Shown one piece after another: positions 1 through 7,253 of a stretch of DNA of 15,759 nt (positions are counted from its first letter, which is position 1; each line of letters starts with the position of its first letter). A program made the position numbers and the translations under genes. The notes below the pieces were generated by a model. It worked only from the letters and a program-made list of their open reading frames with translations, did not search any database and had not been told where the DNA came from. The DNA comes from an uncultured Pseudomonadota bacterium (lineage in GTDB: Bacteria > Pseudomonadota > Gammaproteobacteria > Steroidobacterales > Steroidobacteraceae): positions 1-15,759 of the forward strand of contig CAIVYV010000369.1 in NCBI GenBank assembly GCA_903910215.1, read 5' to 3'.

Positions 1-322
1 CCTGATCACGCTCCCACATGACGCCCAACTTTCGGGCAACGGGCGCGAGCAGATCTAGGTAGACCACCTCCGGTGGCGTACCGAGGTAGAACAAACCTTG
101 CAAATAAGAGGTGGCTTCAGCCATCTGGCCCGAAATGACAAGCTCAGTGAGATGTCGGACCTCGCTGATACCCGGCCGAATCGCGACCGAATAATCGCAG
201 GCCGCGTCGGAAACGCGCCCTCGATGAGATAGCACCAAACGCGGGATAACTTCGCCCTCGATGGTGCGAAGTAGAGTAAGACGACCATCGTGGGCCGTCG
301 ATGAACTCGTGAAGTCAGTCAT
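1..322 (-). CDS. aerR: AerR/PpaA-type B12-binding photosynthesis antirepressor (C-terminal part beyond the window)
   Basis: The frame is open from an ATG at 322 to the window edge, giving 107 residues without a stop. The start MTDFTSSSTAHDGRL is followed by LRTIEGEVIPRLVLSHR, typical of the AerR/PpaA family N-terminus, and then a helical region ending in LGVMWERDQ, the signature of the helical cap that precedes a cobalamin-binding Rossmann domain. The Rossmann part lies beyond the left edge. In this family the protein binds a cobalamin and counteracts the repressor PpsR/CrtJ, so photosynthesis genes respond to light and oxygen. GAGG eight bases before the ATG is a fair ribosome site. The gene is divergent from bchF and shares its control region. 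The family call is from recognised motifs; the regulatory role is inferred from the family. Confidence 0.85.
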   Translation of the reverse strand, partial: MTDFTSSSTAHDGRLTLLRTIEGEVIPRLVLSHRGRVSDAACDYSVAIRPGISEVRHLTELVISGQMAEATSYLQGLFYLGTPPEVVYLDLLAPVARKLGVMWERDQ

Positions 323-451
323 GCCATCATCCTCGACCAGGGCCGAACCTATGCTCGATGCCTGATTGGCCCCCGTCCGCGCGACGACTTCCGTGTACCG
401 TTTGAGAGGGTGTTTTCCGTAGGTCCCCTCCCGCTTCGTCGCAGACTGACA

Positions 452-481
452 CATATAAACGCCGAGACCCTAATTTGTCAA
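452..481 (-). promoter_or_regulatory. Putative divergent promoter of aerR
   Basis: On the minus strand TTGACA occupies 481-476 and, after 18 bases, TATATG occupies 457-452 (four of six to the -10 consensus). It is the mirror image of the bchF promoter, using the left arm of the same dyad as its -35 box. It would give aerR an untranslated leader of roughly 120 bases, in which I see no other clear element. Confidence 0.4.
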
Positions 482-509
482 TTATGCTAGACGTAAACCT
501 AAATTGACA
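476..509. promoter_or_regulatory. 34-bp dyad operator between aerR and bchF; two PpsR/CrtJ-like sites overlapping head to head
   Basis: The arms TGTCAATT (476-483) and AATTGACA (502-509) are perfect inverted repeats around a central ACGT (491-494). Reading TGT-N12-ACA, the PpsR/CrtJ consensus, the left site is TGT-N12-ACG (476-493) and the right site CGT-N12-ACA (492-509). Each has one mismatch and they overlap at the centre. The outer arms also match -35 boxes on both strands. The position between an antirepressor gene and a bch operon suits PpsR control, but the mismatches mean binding is inferred only. Confidence 0.55.
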
Positions 510-532
510 TTCGGCCCTCTCTTTAATACATT
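504..532 (+). promoter_or_regulatory. Putative sigma70-type promoter of the bchF-lhaA-puh-dxs operon
   Basis: TTGACA (504-509) is a perfect -35 box, followed after 17 bases by TACATT (527-532), a four-of-six -10 match. The predicted start of transcription lies about 20 bases before the bchF ATG. The -35 box is the right arm of the dyad, so a repressor bound there would block the polymerase. A short inverted repeat GTGGT/ACCAC (545-549/555-559) sits just before the bchF start, where a clear Shine-Dalgarno sequence is not seen. Confidence 0.5.
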
Positions 533-561
533 CGGGCTGAATCCGTGGTGCGAGACCACCC

Positions 562-1104
562 ATGTCCAATGCCTCAACGCCCTCCATGGGCCGACCGCTG
601 TACACCGCCGAGGAACGCGCCCGTCGCGACCGTTCGGTGTGGACGGTCGTGCAAGGCGTTCTCGCACCACTGCAATTGCTCGCCTTCTTGGTCAGCGTCT
701 GGCTGGTGCTGTCCTTCCTGCAAACCGGCGATGGCGAAAATGCTGCGACGATCTCCATCGTCATCAAGACCCTGTTCCTCTACGCCATCATGGTGACGGG
801 TGCAATTTGGGAAAAAGAGGTCTTCGGCGTCTGGTTGTTCGCCCCGAGCTTCTTCTGGGAAGACGTGGTCAGCATGGCCGTCATCGCACTTCACACGGCG
901 TACATGTACGCGATGCTGACCGGCACCCTGCCGGTGCGCGAGCAGATGCTGCTCGCCTTGATCGCCTACGGCACTTACGTCGTGAACGCACTGCAGTTTT
1001 TCTACAAGCTTTATCTGGCACGCAAGGGCGGCGCCCTCGCACCTAGCGAACAGACCGTGCTGAACAATCATGCGGCCCAACCAGCGCAGATGGTCGACGC
1101 ATGA
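562..1104 (+). CDS. bchF: BchF, 3-vinyl bacteriochlorophyllide hydratase
   Basis: The 180-residue protein hydrates the 3-vinyl group of (bacterio)chlorophyllide to 3-hydroxyethyl, which BchC then oxidises to the acetyl group of bacteriochlorophyll a. It is an integral membrane protein: hydrophobic segments lie near residues 31-53, 63-82, 102-122 and 127-148. The family signature WEKEVFGVWLFAPSFFWED spans residues 83-101, after an N-terminal stretch LYTAEERARRDRSVW. The C-terminus is some 15 residues longer than I expect for the family. It is the first gene of the plus-strand operon and its stop overlaps the lhaA start by four bases (ATGA). The ATG at 562 is preferred because family similarity begins soon after it, although its ribosome site is weak. 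Confidence 0.95.
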   Translation: MSNASTPSMGRPLYTAEERARRDRSVWTVVQGVLAPLQLLAFLVSVWLVLSFLQTGDGENAATISIVIKTLFLYAIMVTGAIWEKEVFGVWLFAPSFFWEDVVSMAVIALHTAYMYAMLTGTLPVREQMLLALIAYGTYVVNALQFFYKLYLARKGGALAPSEQTVLNNHAAQPAQMVDA

Positions 1105-2519
1105 TGGCTCGGCCTCGCTTCACCATCGACTCTCGATTCCTGCCGTTCGCGGATGCGGCGAGTGCGGACCTGCCGCTGCATCGCCTATTGCGTTTGTCAC
1201 TTTTTCAGGTGTCGGTCGGCATGGCGCTTGCGCTGCTGAACGGCACGCTGAATCGAGTGATGATCGTGGAGTTGAACGTGCCGGTATGGCTCGTCTCGAC
1301 GATGATCGCGCTACCGCTGCTATTCGCGCCGTTTCGAGCGCTCATGGGCTACCACTCCGACCAACACCGCTCGGTGCTTGGTTGGCGCCGAGTACCCTAT
1401 ATCTGGTTCGGCACGCTCCTACAGTACGGAGGGCTCGGGATCATGCCGTTCGCCTTGCTCGTGTTGAGCGGTGAGGGACGCGGGCCCGTAATCGTCGGTG
1501 AAATCGGCGCGGCGCTAGCATTCTTATTGCTCGGTGCTGGCCTGCACTCGACACAAACCGCCGGCCTCGCGCTAGCAACGGATATCGCGCCGACAGAAAC
1601 TCGCCCCCGCGTCGTTGCCTTGATGTACGTCATGCTCCTGCTCGGCATGATGGGCGGCTCGACTGCGTTTGGCTGGCTGTTGAGCGGCGAATTTTCGCCG
1701 TTACGGCTCATTCAAACCATCCAAGGTGCCGCAGTCGTGACGCTGGCACTGAATGTCATCGCCCTGTGGAAACAGGAAACACGCAACACGGCGCGGCTAC
1801 AGGAACCCCCTTCGAGCCAGCGGTTCTCCCACGCATGGCGTGACTTCACCGCTCCGCCCCAGACTCGACGCCTGCTCGCCACGGTGGGTTTCGGCACCGC
1901 CGCCTTCAGCATGCAGGACGTGCTGCTTGAACCGTATGGCGGACAAATTCTGCACATGTCCGTCGGCGCGACCAGTTTGCTGACGGCGCTCTCTGCCGGC
2001 GGCTCACTGCTCGCGTTCTGGTTGTCCGCCCGCGGACTGCAGCGTGGCGCCGATCCGCTGCGGGTAGCCGCCGCAGGCGTACTTATCGGCGTGTTTGCTT
2101 TCGCTGCCGTAGTCTTTGCAGAACCCGTGAACTCGCCCGGCCTGTTCCGTTTCGGCGCTGCGCTGATCGGCTTCGGAAGCGGACTCTTCGCAGTCGGCAC
2201 TCTGTTGGCAGCGATGGCCTTGAGCAAAAACGACAACGGTCTCGCTCTAGGTGCTTGGGGCGCTGTGCAAGCGACCGCAGCCGGATTGGCGATCGCGGCT
2301 GGCGGCGCCACCGCAAATATCATTGGCGATCTCGCCGTGAGCGGCGCCATGGGGCCGGCACTGACCTCACAGGCAACCGGCTATCTGTTCGTCTATCACC
2401 TGGAAATAGCCTTGTTGTTCGCTGCGCTGATCGCCGTCGGTCCGCTCGCTCGTTTGCGCTCGCGAAGGACGGCACGCGCGGAAGATTTGCGATTAGGACT
2501 TGCCGAATTGCCGAGCTGA
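1101..2519 (+). CDS. lhaA: LhaA/PucC-family major facilitator protein for LH1 assembly
   Basis: This 472-residue polytopic membrane protein, with about twelve hydrophobic segments, belongs to the PucC/LhaA (bacteriochlorophyll-delivery) branch of the major facilitator superfamily. The motif A region at residues 79-101, with GYHSDQHRSVLGWRRVPYIW, is diagnostic of the branch. LhaA is needed for LH1 assembly, probably by handing bacteriochlorophyll to the antenna polypeptides. The start is translationally coupled to bchF through ATGA; a second in-frame ATG follows at 1104 and cannot be excluded. It is called LhaA rather than PucC because it lies directly before puhA. In the classic order lhaA follows bchM, but here it follows bchF directly. 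Confidence 0.92.
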   Translation: MMARPRFTIDSRFLPFADAASADLPLHRLLRLSLFQVSVGMALALLNGTLNRVMIVELNVPVWLVSTMIALPLLFAPFRALMGYHSDQHRSVLGWRRVPYIWFGTLLQYGGLGIMPFALLVLSGEGRGPVIVGEIGAALAFLLLGAGLHSTQTAGLALATDIAPTETRPRVVALMYVMLLLGMMGGSTAFGWLLSGEFSPLRLIQTIQGAAVVTLALNVIALWKQETRNTARLQEPPSSQRFSHAWRDFTAPPQTRRLLATVGFGTAAFSMQDVLLEPYGGQILHMSVGATSLLTALSAGGSLLAFWLSARGLQRGADPLRVAAAGVLIGVFAFAAVVFAEPVNSPGLFRFGAALIGFGSGLFAVGTLLAAMALSKNDNGLALGAWGAVQATAAGLAIAAGGATANIIGDLAVSGAMGPALTSQATGYLFVYHLEIALLFAALIAVGPLARLRSRRTARAEDLRLGLAELPS

Positions 2520-2565
2520 TGAAACCGTTTTTGATCTCGATTTTTTTGAACGATTCACTTTTGAG

Positions 2566-2586
2566 TTGATGTTGGCATCAAGGAGG
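2566..2586 (+). promoter_or_regulatory. Small hairpin abutting a strong puhA ribosome-binding site
   Basis: TTGATG (566-571 of the 2 kb block) pairs perfectly with CATCAA (2576-2581) around a TTGG loop. The stem's last base is the first base of the strong Shine-Dalgarno AGGAGG at 2581-2586, eight bases before the puhA ATG. The 75-base lhaA-puhA gap is otherwise T-rich and unstructured. The hairpin may protect the puhA message or tune initiation; that is inference. Confidence 0.4.
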
Positions 2587-2594
2587 ACGAGGAC

Positions 2595-3389
2595 ATGAGT
2601 TTTCTCGAGTACACGGATACGGCGCAGATTGCGCTTTATGGTTTTTGGGTATTCTTTGCCGGCCTGATTTGGTATCTGCACCGCGAGGATAAGCGCGAGG
2701 GCTATCCGCTCGACACGCATCGCGTCGATCGTCAGGGCAACCCGGAAACGGTCGAGGGATTGCCCGGTGTACCGTGCCCCAAGACGTTTTTACTCGCCGA
2801 TGGAAGCAGCATCTCCGTACCCGATCCGGCCCGAGCCGATCGCCGCCCGATCGCCGCGCGTCAACTCGGCTCAGATGACCGTTACGGACCGGATGTCGGT
2901 GCGCCACTGGAACCGACCGGCGATCCGATGATCGACAGCGTGGGTCCGGCGGCCTATGCGGAACGTGCTGAGGTGCCCGAGCGCATGCTCGACGGCTCGG
3001 CGATGATCGTCCCGATGCGTTTGGCAGCCGGTTGGAGCGTGGAATCACGCGATCCGGATCCTCGCGGCATGACGGTATGCGGGCTCGATGGCGTTGCTGC
3101 AGGCAGCGTGGTCGAACTGTGGGTGGACCGGGCCGAACCGCAAATCCGTTACCTTGAAGTCGAGCTCGTCGCAGGCGGCAGGCACGTCATGTTACCAACG
3201 GGTTTCGTTCGATATGACGTCGCGGATCGCCGCGTCAAAGTCGTCTCGATTACCGCCGCCCAATTTTCCGGCGTACCGGCTATTGCGAGCAGCGAGCAGA
3301 TCACCAAGCGTGAGGAAGACCATATCTGCGCGTACTACGCCAGTGGTCATCTGTACGCCGTTCCCTGCCGCAGCGAATCGCTGATCTAA
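2595..3389 (+). CDS. puhA: PuhA, photosynthetic reaction centre H subunit
   Basis: The H subunit caps the cytoplasmic face of the reaction centre and shapes proton delivery to the secondary quinone QB. The 264-residue length is normal for the family. A single N-terminal membrane helix covers about residues 11-28, followed by the conserved basic stretch YLHREDKREGYPLD, the GLPGVPCPKTFLLADG segment, and a PRC-barrel domain from roughly residue 130 to 245 that includes the typical RYLEVEL and MLPTGFVRYD stretches. A strong Shine-Dalgarno decides the ATG at 2595. puhB follows after four bases, and the puhABCE order is that of beta- and gamma-proteobacterial clusters. Confidence 0.97.
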   Translation: MSFLEYTDTAQIALYGFWVFFAGLIWYLHREDKREGYPLDTHRVDRQGNPETVEGLPGVPCPKTFLLADGSSISVPDPARADRRPIAARQLGSDDRYGPDVGAPLEPTGDPMIDSVGPAAYAERAEVPERMLDGSAMIVPMRLAAGWSVESRDPDPRGMTVCGLDGVAAGSVVELWVDRAEPQIRYLEVELVAGGRHVMLPTGFVRYDVADRRVKVVSITAAQFSGVPAIASSEQITKREEDHICAYYASGHLYAVPCRSESLI

Positions 3390-3393
3390 ACCC

Positions 3394-4077
3394 ATGGTCA
3401 CGCGCGCCACGTTCAGCGAACACGACAGCGAACCTGTCCACGGTCTCCCGGCGGAACTGCCGCCGGGAGAAAAAGTGCTTTGGCAGGGATCGCCCGCATG
3501 GCTATCACTCGCACTTGATGCTTATCGGGTCAGGCTGTTGGCAATCTACTTTGGTAGCATCGTCCTTGCACGCGGCGGCTGGTTGCTCTGGAACGGTAGC
3601 ACGCTACCCGAGGCGCTACGTGGCTGTATCGGTCCCGCGCTAATGTCTGCGGTCTGCTTGATGATTGTCGCCGGTATCGCGACGCTAGCGGCACGCGCGA
3701 CCGTATACACGATCACCAACCGGCGCATCGTGATCCGCCAAGGTGTGGCGCTCGAAAGCACGGTTAATCTTCCGTTCAAGGCGATCGAATCGGCGAACTT
3801 GTTGATGCGCTCGGACGAAACGGGCGACATCGCCCTGCAGACGATGCGTGATCAACGCGTGTCTTATCTTTGGCTCTGGCCACACGTTCGACCGTGGCGA
3901 ATCACTCGCCCGCAACCCACGCTGCGCAACATCGCCGAGCCACGACAAGTCGCCGAAATCCTCGCGCGTGCTGTAACGGATGTACAGCCAGATGCGATCA
4001 CGACGGTTGAAGCCTCTTTCGAAGGCGGCGATACCCTGACGCGACCTGACGGTCAACCCCTCGAGGTGTCCGCTTGA
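3394..4077 (+). CDS. puhB: PuhB, photosynthetic complex assembly protein with bacterial PH domain
   Basis: PuhB aids reaction-centre assembly in purple bacteria. The 227-residue protein opens with the conserved GLPAELPPGEKVLWQGSP (residues 17-34). Two hydrophobic helices follow near 47-67 and 78-100, then a bacterial PH-like domain starting at ATVYTITNRRIVIRQG (about 102-117). No good Shine-Dalgarno precedes the ATG at 3394, which lies only four bases after the puhA stop, so translational coupling is likely. Its stop overlaps the puhC start codon (TTGA). Confidence 0.92.
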   Translation: MVTRATFSEHDSEPVHGLPAELPPGEKVLWQGSPAWLSLALDAYRVRLLAIYFGSIVLARGGWLLWNGSTLPEALRGCIGPALMSAVCLMIVAGIATLAARATVYTITNRRIVIRQGVALESTVNLPFKAIESANLLMRSDETGDIALQTMRDQRVSYLWLWPHVRPWRITRPQPTLRNIAEPRQVAEILARAVTDVQPDAITTVEASFEGGDTLTRPDGQPLEVSA

Positions 4078-4541
4078 GCGAGGCACGACACCGCTCGGAC
4101 CTGCCGCGGCCCTTGTTGCTGTCGGTGGGTTTGTTGCTTCTCGTCGCGATCACGCTCGTGGATATTGGCGAAGATTTGCCGCCCGTCGGTATCGACGATA
4201 CGGCTTCGGTCATTTCCAGCCACGACGTTCGACTGCGTAAACTCGGTGACGGCGCGGTAGTGCCCATCCTCAATGATGGCACTGAACTGCCAACCATCAG
4301 TGCAGATAAAGCCGGTTTCGTCACCGGCGTGATTCGCGGCTTATCGCGCGGCCGGAAGCTCACGGGAACCGATCCAGATGCCCCGTATCGTCTATCCCGC
4401 CTGCGTGACGGGCGTTTGTTGATCACCGATACTTACACGGACACTTCGATCAATCTTGATGTATTCGGTAGCGACAACGCGAGAACGTTCGCCAACATCT
4501 GGGCACAGGGCGAAGCCCATGCGTCATCCCACTCGCGCTAA
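4074..4541 (+). CDS. puhC: PuhC, photosynthetic complex assembly protein, TTG start
   Basis: PuhC is a membrane-anchored protein that promotes organisation of the LH1-reaction centre core. The 155 residues comprise a short basic N-terminus, one membrane helix at about 13-32, and a soluble periplasmic domain with VRLRKLGDGAV, GFVTGVIRGLSRGRK and RLSRLRDGRLLITD, which fit the family. The length is normal. The start is a TTG at 4074 overlapping the puhB stop; GAGG seven bases upstream supports it, and no in-frame ATG lies nearby. Identity rests on these motifs and on the fixed puhABC order. Confidence 0.87.
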   Translation: MSEARHRSDLPRPLLLSVGLLLLVAITLVDIGEDLPPVGIDDTASVISSHDVRLRKLGDGAVVPILNDGTELPTISADKAGFVTGVIRGLSRGRKLTGTDPDAPYRLSRLRDGRLLITDTYTDTSINLDVFGSDNARTFANIWAQGEAHASSHSR

Positions 4542-4571
4542 GAGCCGTGGTCCGACATCGCAGCACGTCGC

Positions 4572-5357
4572 ATGATGTGGCAAGCCCATATCGTGCCGAT
4601 GCTTCTGACTGTCGCATTGTGGTGGGGTTCCACCGCTGTGATCGCACGTCTGATCGTGGGTGACCCCCAGCGCTATCCGTTCCTGCTTCGGCTGTTCGCC
4701 ACGATCGGCGCCGCCGGCTTTGCCATGATCCTGGCGCTTCGGGAGGTCAACACTACGGCCTCGGCCGTGGCGGCGCTACTGGCCGCCCTTGCGGTTTGGA
4801 GCTGGATCGAAGTCACCTTTCTCACCGGCAAGATCACCGGTCTCACTGCAGGCGACAAATCATACGCCTCGACGAGCACGGACGGATTCGCGCGACACGC
4901 CGTATCGGCTCTGGCTGCCATTCTTTGGCACGAGCTGCTGATCGTCGCAACGGTCGTCATCGTCGCCATTGGCTCATACGGCAGTTCCAACGATCTGGCG
5001 TTACTGGTGCTGCTACTGCTCTGGTTGATGCGAAGCAGCGCCAAGCTCAATCTTTTTCTGGGCGTACGCAATCTCGGTGAGGGATTTTTCCCGCCGCACT
5101 TGCAACACCTGCTCGGCTTCATGCGACAACGTCGCATGAACCCCTTGATGCCAGTGTCGCTACTGCTAGCCGGCGCGATCGGCTGGCATTTTGGCAATGT
5201 CGCGTTGACGGCAAGCTCCACGCACGAAGCCGCGGCGGCAACCATCATCGCCACCCTCGCCGTGTTGGCCTTGTTCGAGCATCTGCTCATGATACTTCCG
5301 GTGCCCGCCGAAACCCTGTGGCGCTGGAGTCTCGCCAACCGCCGTTCGTCACCCTGA
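4572..5357 (+). CDS. puhE: PuhE, putative photosynthetic complex assembly protein (DUF3623)
   Basis: This 261-residue protein has about six or seven hydrophobic segments. It carries the PuhE signature at residues 160-196: NLFLGVRNLGE, FFPPHLQHLLGF and RRMNPLMPVS. The N-terminal VALWWGSTAVI also fits. PuhE is an assembly factor for the photosynthetic apparatus with no proven reaction. Two consecutive ATG codons (4572, 4575) can serve as start, and neither has a clear ribosome site. It lies 30 bases after puhC. In many clusters acsF separates puhC and puhE, but here it does not. Confidence 0.9.
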   Translation: MMWQAHIVPMLLTVALWWGSTAVIARLIVGDPQRYPFLLRLFATIGAAGFAMILALREVNTTASAVAALLAALAVWSWIEVTFLTGKITGLTAGDKSYASTSTDGFARHAVSALAAILWHELLIVATVVIVAIGSYGSSNDLALLVLLLLWLMRSSAKLNLFLGVRNLGEGFFPPHLQHLLGFMRQRRMNPLMPVSLLLAGAIGWHFGNVALTASSTHEAAAATIIATLAVLALFEHLLMILPVPAETLWRWSLANRRSSP

Positions 5358-5384
5358 CTTCATGCACGCACTCCGGGAGCATCC

Positions 5385-7253
5385 ATGAGAACGCCGATCA
5401 CTCACTCCCTCCTCGAAGGAATTGATGAGCCGGCACAGTTACGCGCCCTGCCGGCTACCGCGCTCGGCACCGTAGCCGACGAATTGCGGACCTTCTTACT
5501 CGAGTCGGTCGCTCGCTCAGGCGGCCATCTGGCGTCGGGCCTCGGTACCGTGGAACTGTCGATCGCACTGCACTATTGCCTCGACACACCGCACGACGAA
5601 GTGGTCTGGGATGTGGGCCATCAGTGTTATCCGCACAAGATTCTCACTGGCCGACGTACGGCCTTGAGCAATATTCGCAAGCGTCAAGGCATCTCGGGAT
5701 TCCTGAAACGCGACGAGAGCCGTTTTGACGCCTTCGGCGCAGGTCACTCGAGCACTTCCATCAGTGCCGCCCTCGGCATGGCCTGCGCAGCCAAACAATT
5801 AGGTACCCGGAAACGCGCTGTGGCCGTCATCGGCGATGGCGCCCTGACTGCAGGTCTGGCGTTCGAGGCACTCGATCATGCCGGTGGAGTCGGCGCGGAT
5901 CTGCTCGTGATTCTCAACGACAATGGAATGTCGATCTCTGAAAACGTCGGCGCTTTGTCGCAACGACTGACCAACTCCGAGCGTCAACCGGCCGCAGATG
6001 CCCGCGGTTTCTTTGGCGCTCTCGGATTCGACTATCACGGTCCAATCGACGGCCATGATCTCCCCAAGCTGTTGCAGTGTCTGCACGATCTGCGTGATCA
6101 GCCAGGGCCGCGCTTGCTGCATGTGCTCACCTGCAAGGGCAAAGGTTTCGAGCCTGCCGAAGCCGATCCCATCAAATATCACGGCGTCACACCCTTTGAC
6201 ACCGCAACCGGAATCATCGGCGGTAAACCAGCACCGATGACCTACACGCAGATCTTCGGCGACAGCGTTTGCGATCTGGCGGCCGAAGATTCGCGCATCG
6301 CAGTCGTGACGCCGGCCATGCGCGAGGGGTCGGGATTGGTCGCTTTCGCTCGTCAATTCCCGGATCGTTACCACGATGTCGGCATCGCCGAACAGCATGC
6401 GGTGACGTTCGCAGCGGGTCTTGCGACGCAGGGGCTGCGCCCCATCGTGGCCATTTACTCGACCTTTCTACAGCGCGCATTCGATCAGGTGGTGCACGAT
6501 GTCTGCCTGCAGGGACTCCCGGTCACCTTTGCGATCGACCGCGCCGGTCTCGTCGGTCCTGACGGCGCGACTCACAATGGAAGCTTGGATCTATCCTTTC
6601 TGCGTTGTGTGCCGAATCTCACGATCATGGCCCCCGCCAGTGGCGCGGAACTGCGTGCGATGTTGCGCACGGCCGTAGAACTCGGCAGCCCGTGCGCGCT
6701 GCGCTACCCTCGCACTGCCGCTGTCGGTCTCGCGGCAGCAGATCAACCACTGCCGCGTGCCTTGCCACTCGGTCGTGGCGAGCTACTGCGACGCGGCTCG
6801 GGTATCGCCATGCTTGCATTCGGACCGATAGCCGATGCTGCTCATGAGGTCGCCGACATCATCGATGCGAGCGTCGCCAACATGCGCTACATCAAGCCAC
6901 TGGATGAAGCGTTGATCCTCGAATTGGCATCGCAGCACGATGTATTGGTCACGCTCGAGGAAAATGCGATCGCCGGTGGCGCCGGCTCGGCAGTCGCTGA
7001 GTTTCTGGCCTCGCAAGGCATTCAAACATCGGTTTTGCGTCTAGGCTTGCCGGACCAATCGATCGAGCACGGTACCCGCGAACAGTGCATGCACGATGCG
7101 GGACTTGATGTCGCCGGAATCTTTGACGCGATCGCCCGCCATTGCGCGCTGCTTGAGTCACAGCAGGCTCGACTCAAGCGCCCCTTAAGGTTGCGTGATA
7201 ACGCCATGTTCAACGGAGTGCTGCGTCTCTTGACGCGAAGTCAACTTGGCTAG
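5385..7253 (+). CDS. dxs: Dxs, 1-deoxy-D-xylulose-5-phosphate synthase
   Basis: Dxs condenses pyruvate and glyceraldehyde-3-phosphate with thiamine diphosphate, the first step of the MEP pathway that feeds phytyl, carotenoid and quinone synthesis. The 622-residue protein contains the catalytic histidine in SGGHLASGLG (His48), the FGAGHSSTSISAALG segment, the thiamine diphosphate motif GDG at 150-152 ending in LNDN (about 177-180), and the DVGIAEQHAV stretch with catalytic Glu336. The loop between SISENVGAL and GFDYHGPIDGHD is clearly shorter than in the E. coli enzyme. GGGAG before the ATG at 5385 supports the start. It is the last gene of the plus-strand operon and its TAG overlaps the ispH stop on the other strand. 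It may be a cluster-specific copy beside a housekeeping one; the window cannot tell. Confidence 0.97.
   Translation: MRTPITHSLLEGIDEPAQLRALPATALGTVADELRTFLLESVARSGGHLASGLGTVELSIALHYCLDTPHDEVVWDVGHQCYPHKILTGRRTALSNIRKRQGISGFLKRDESRFDAFGAGHSSTSISAALGMACAAKQLGTRKRAVAVIGDGALTAGLAFEALDHAGGVGADLLVILNDNGMSISENVGALSQRLTNSERQPAADARGFFGALGFDYHGPIDGHDLPKLLQCLHDLRDQPGPRLLHVLTCKGKGFEPAEADPIKYHGVTPFDTATGIIGGKPAPMTYTQIFGDSVCDLAAEDSRIAVVTPAMREGSGLVAFARQFPDRYHDVGIAEQHAVTFAAGLATQGLRPIVAIYSTFLQRAFDQVVHDVCLQGLPVTFAIDRAGLVGPDGATHNGSLDLSFLRCVPNLTIMAPASGAELRAMLRTAVELGSPCALRYPRTAAVGLAAADQPLPRALPLGRGELLRRGSGIAMLAFGPIADAAHEVADIIDASVANMRYIKPLDEALILELASQHDVLVTLEENAIAGGAGSAVAEFLASQGIQTSVLRLGLPDQSIEHGTREQCMHDAGLDVAGIFDAIARHCALLESQQARLKRPLRLRDNAMFNGVLRLLTRSQLG

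Noticed and set aside
504..1046. 180-codon plus-strand frame overlapping bchF
   Set aside because: Its product is Arg/His-rich without a pattern, while the bchF frame has clear family motifs and membrane segments.
1712..2350. 212-codon minus-strand frame inside lhaA
   Set aside because: Low-complexity Ala/Pro/Ser product typical of antisense to a GC-rich membrane-protein gene.
4673..5338. 221-codon minus-strand frame inside puhE
   Set aside because: Antisense shadow of a membrane protein; no motif and no ribosome site.
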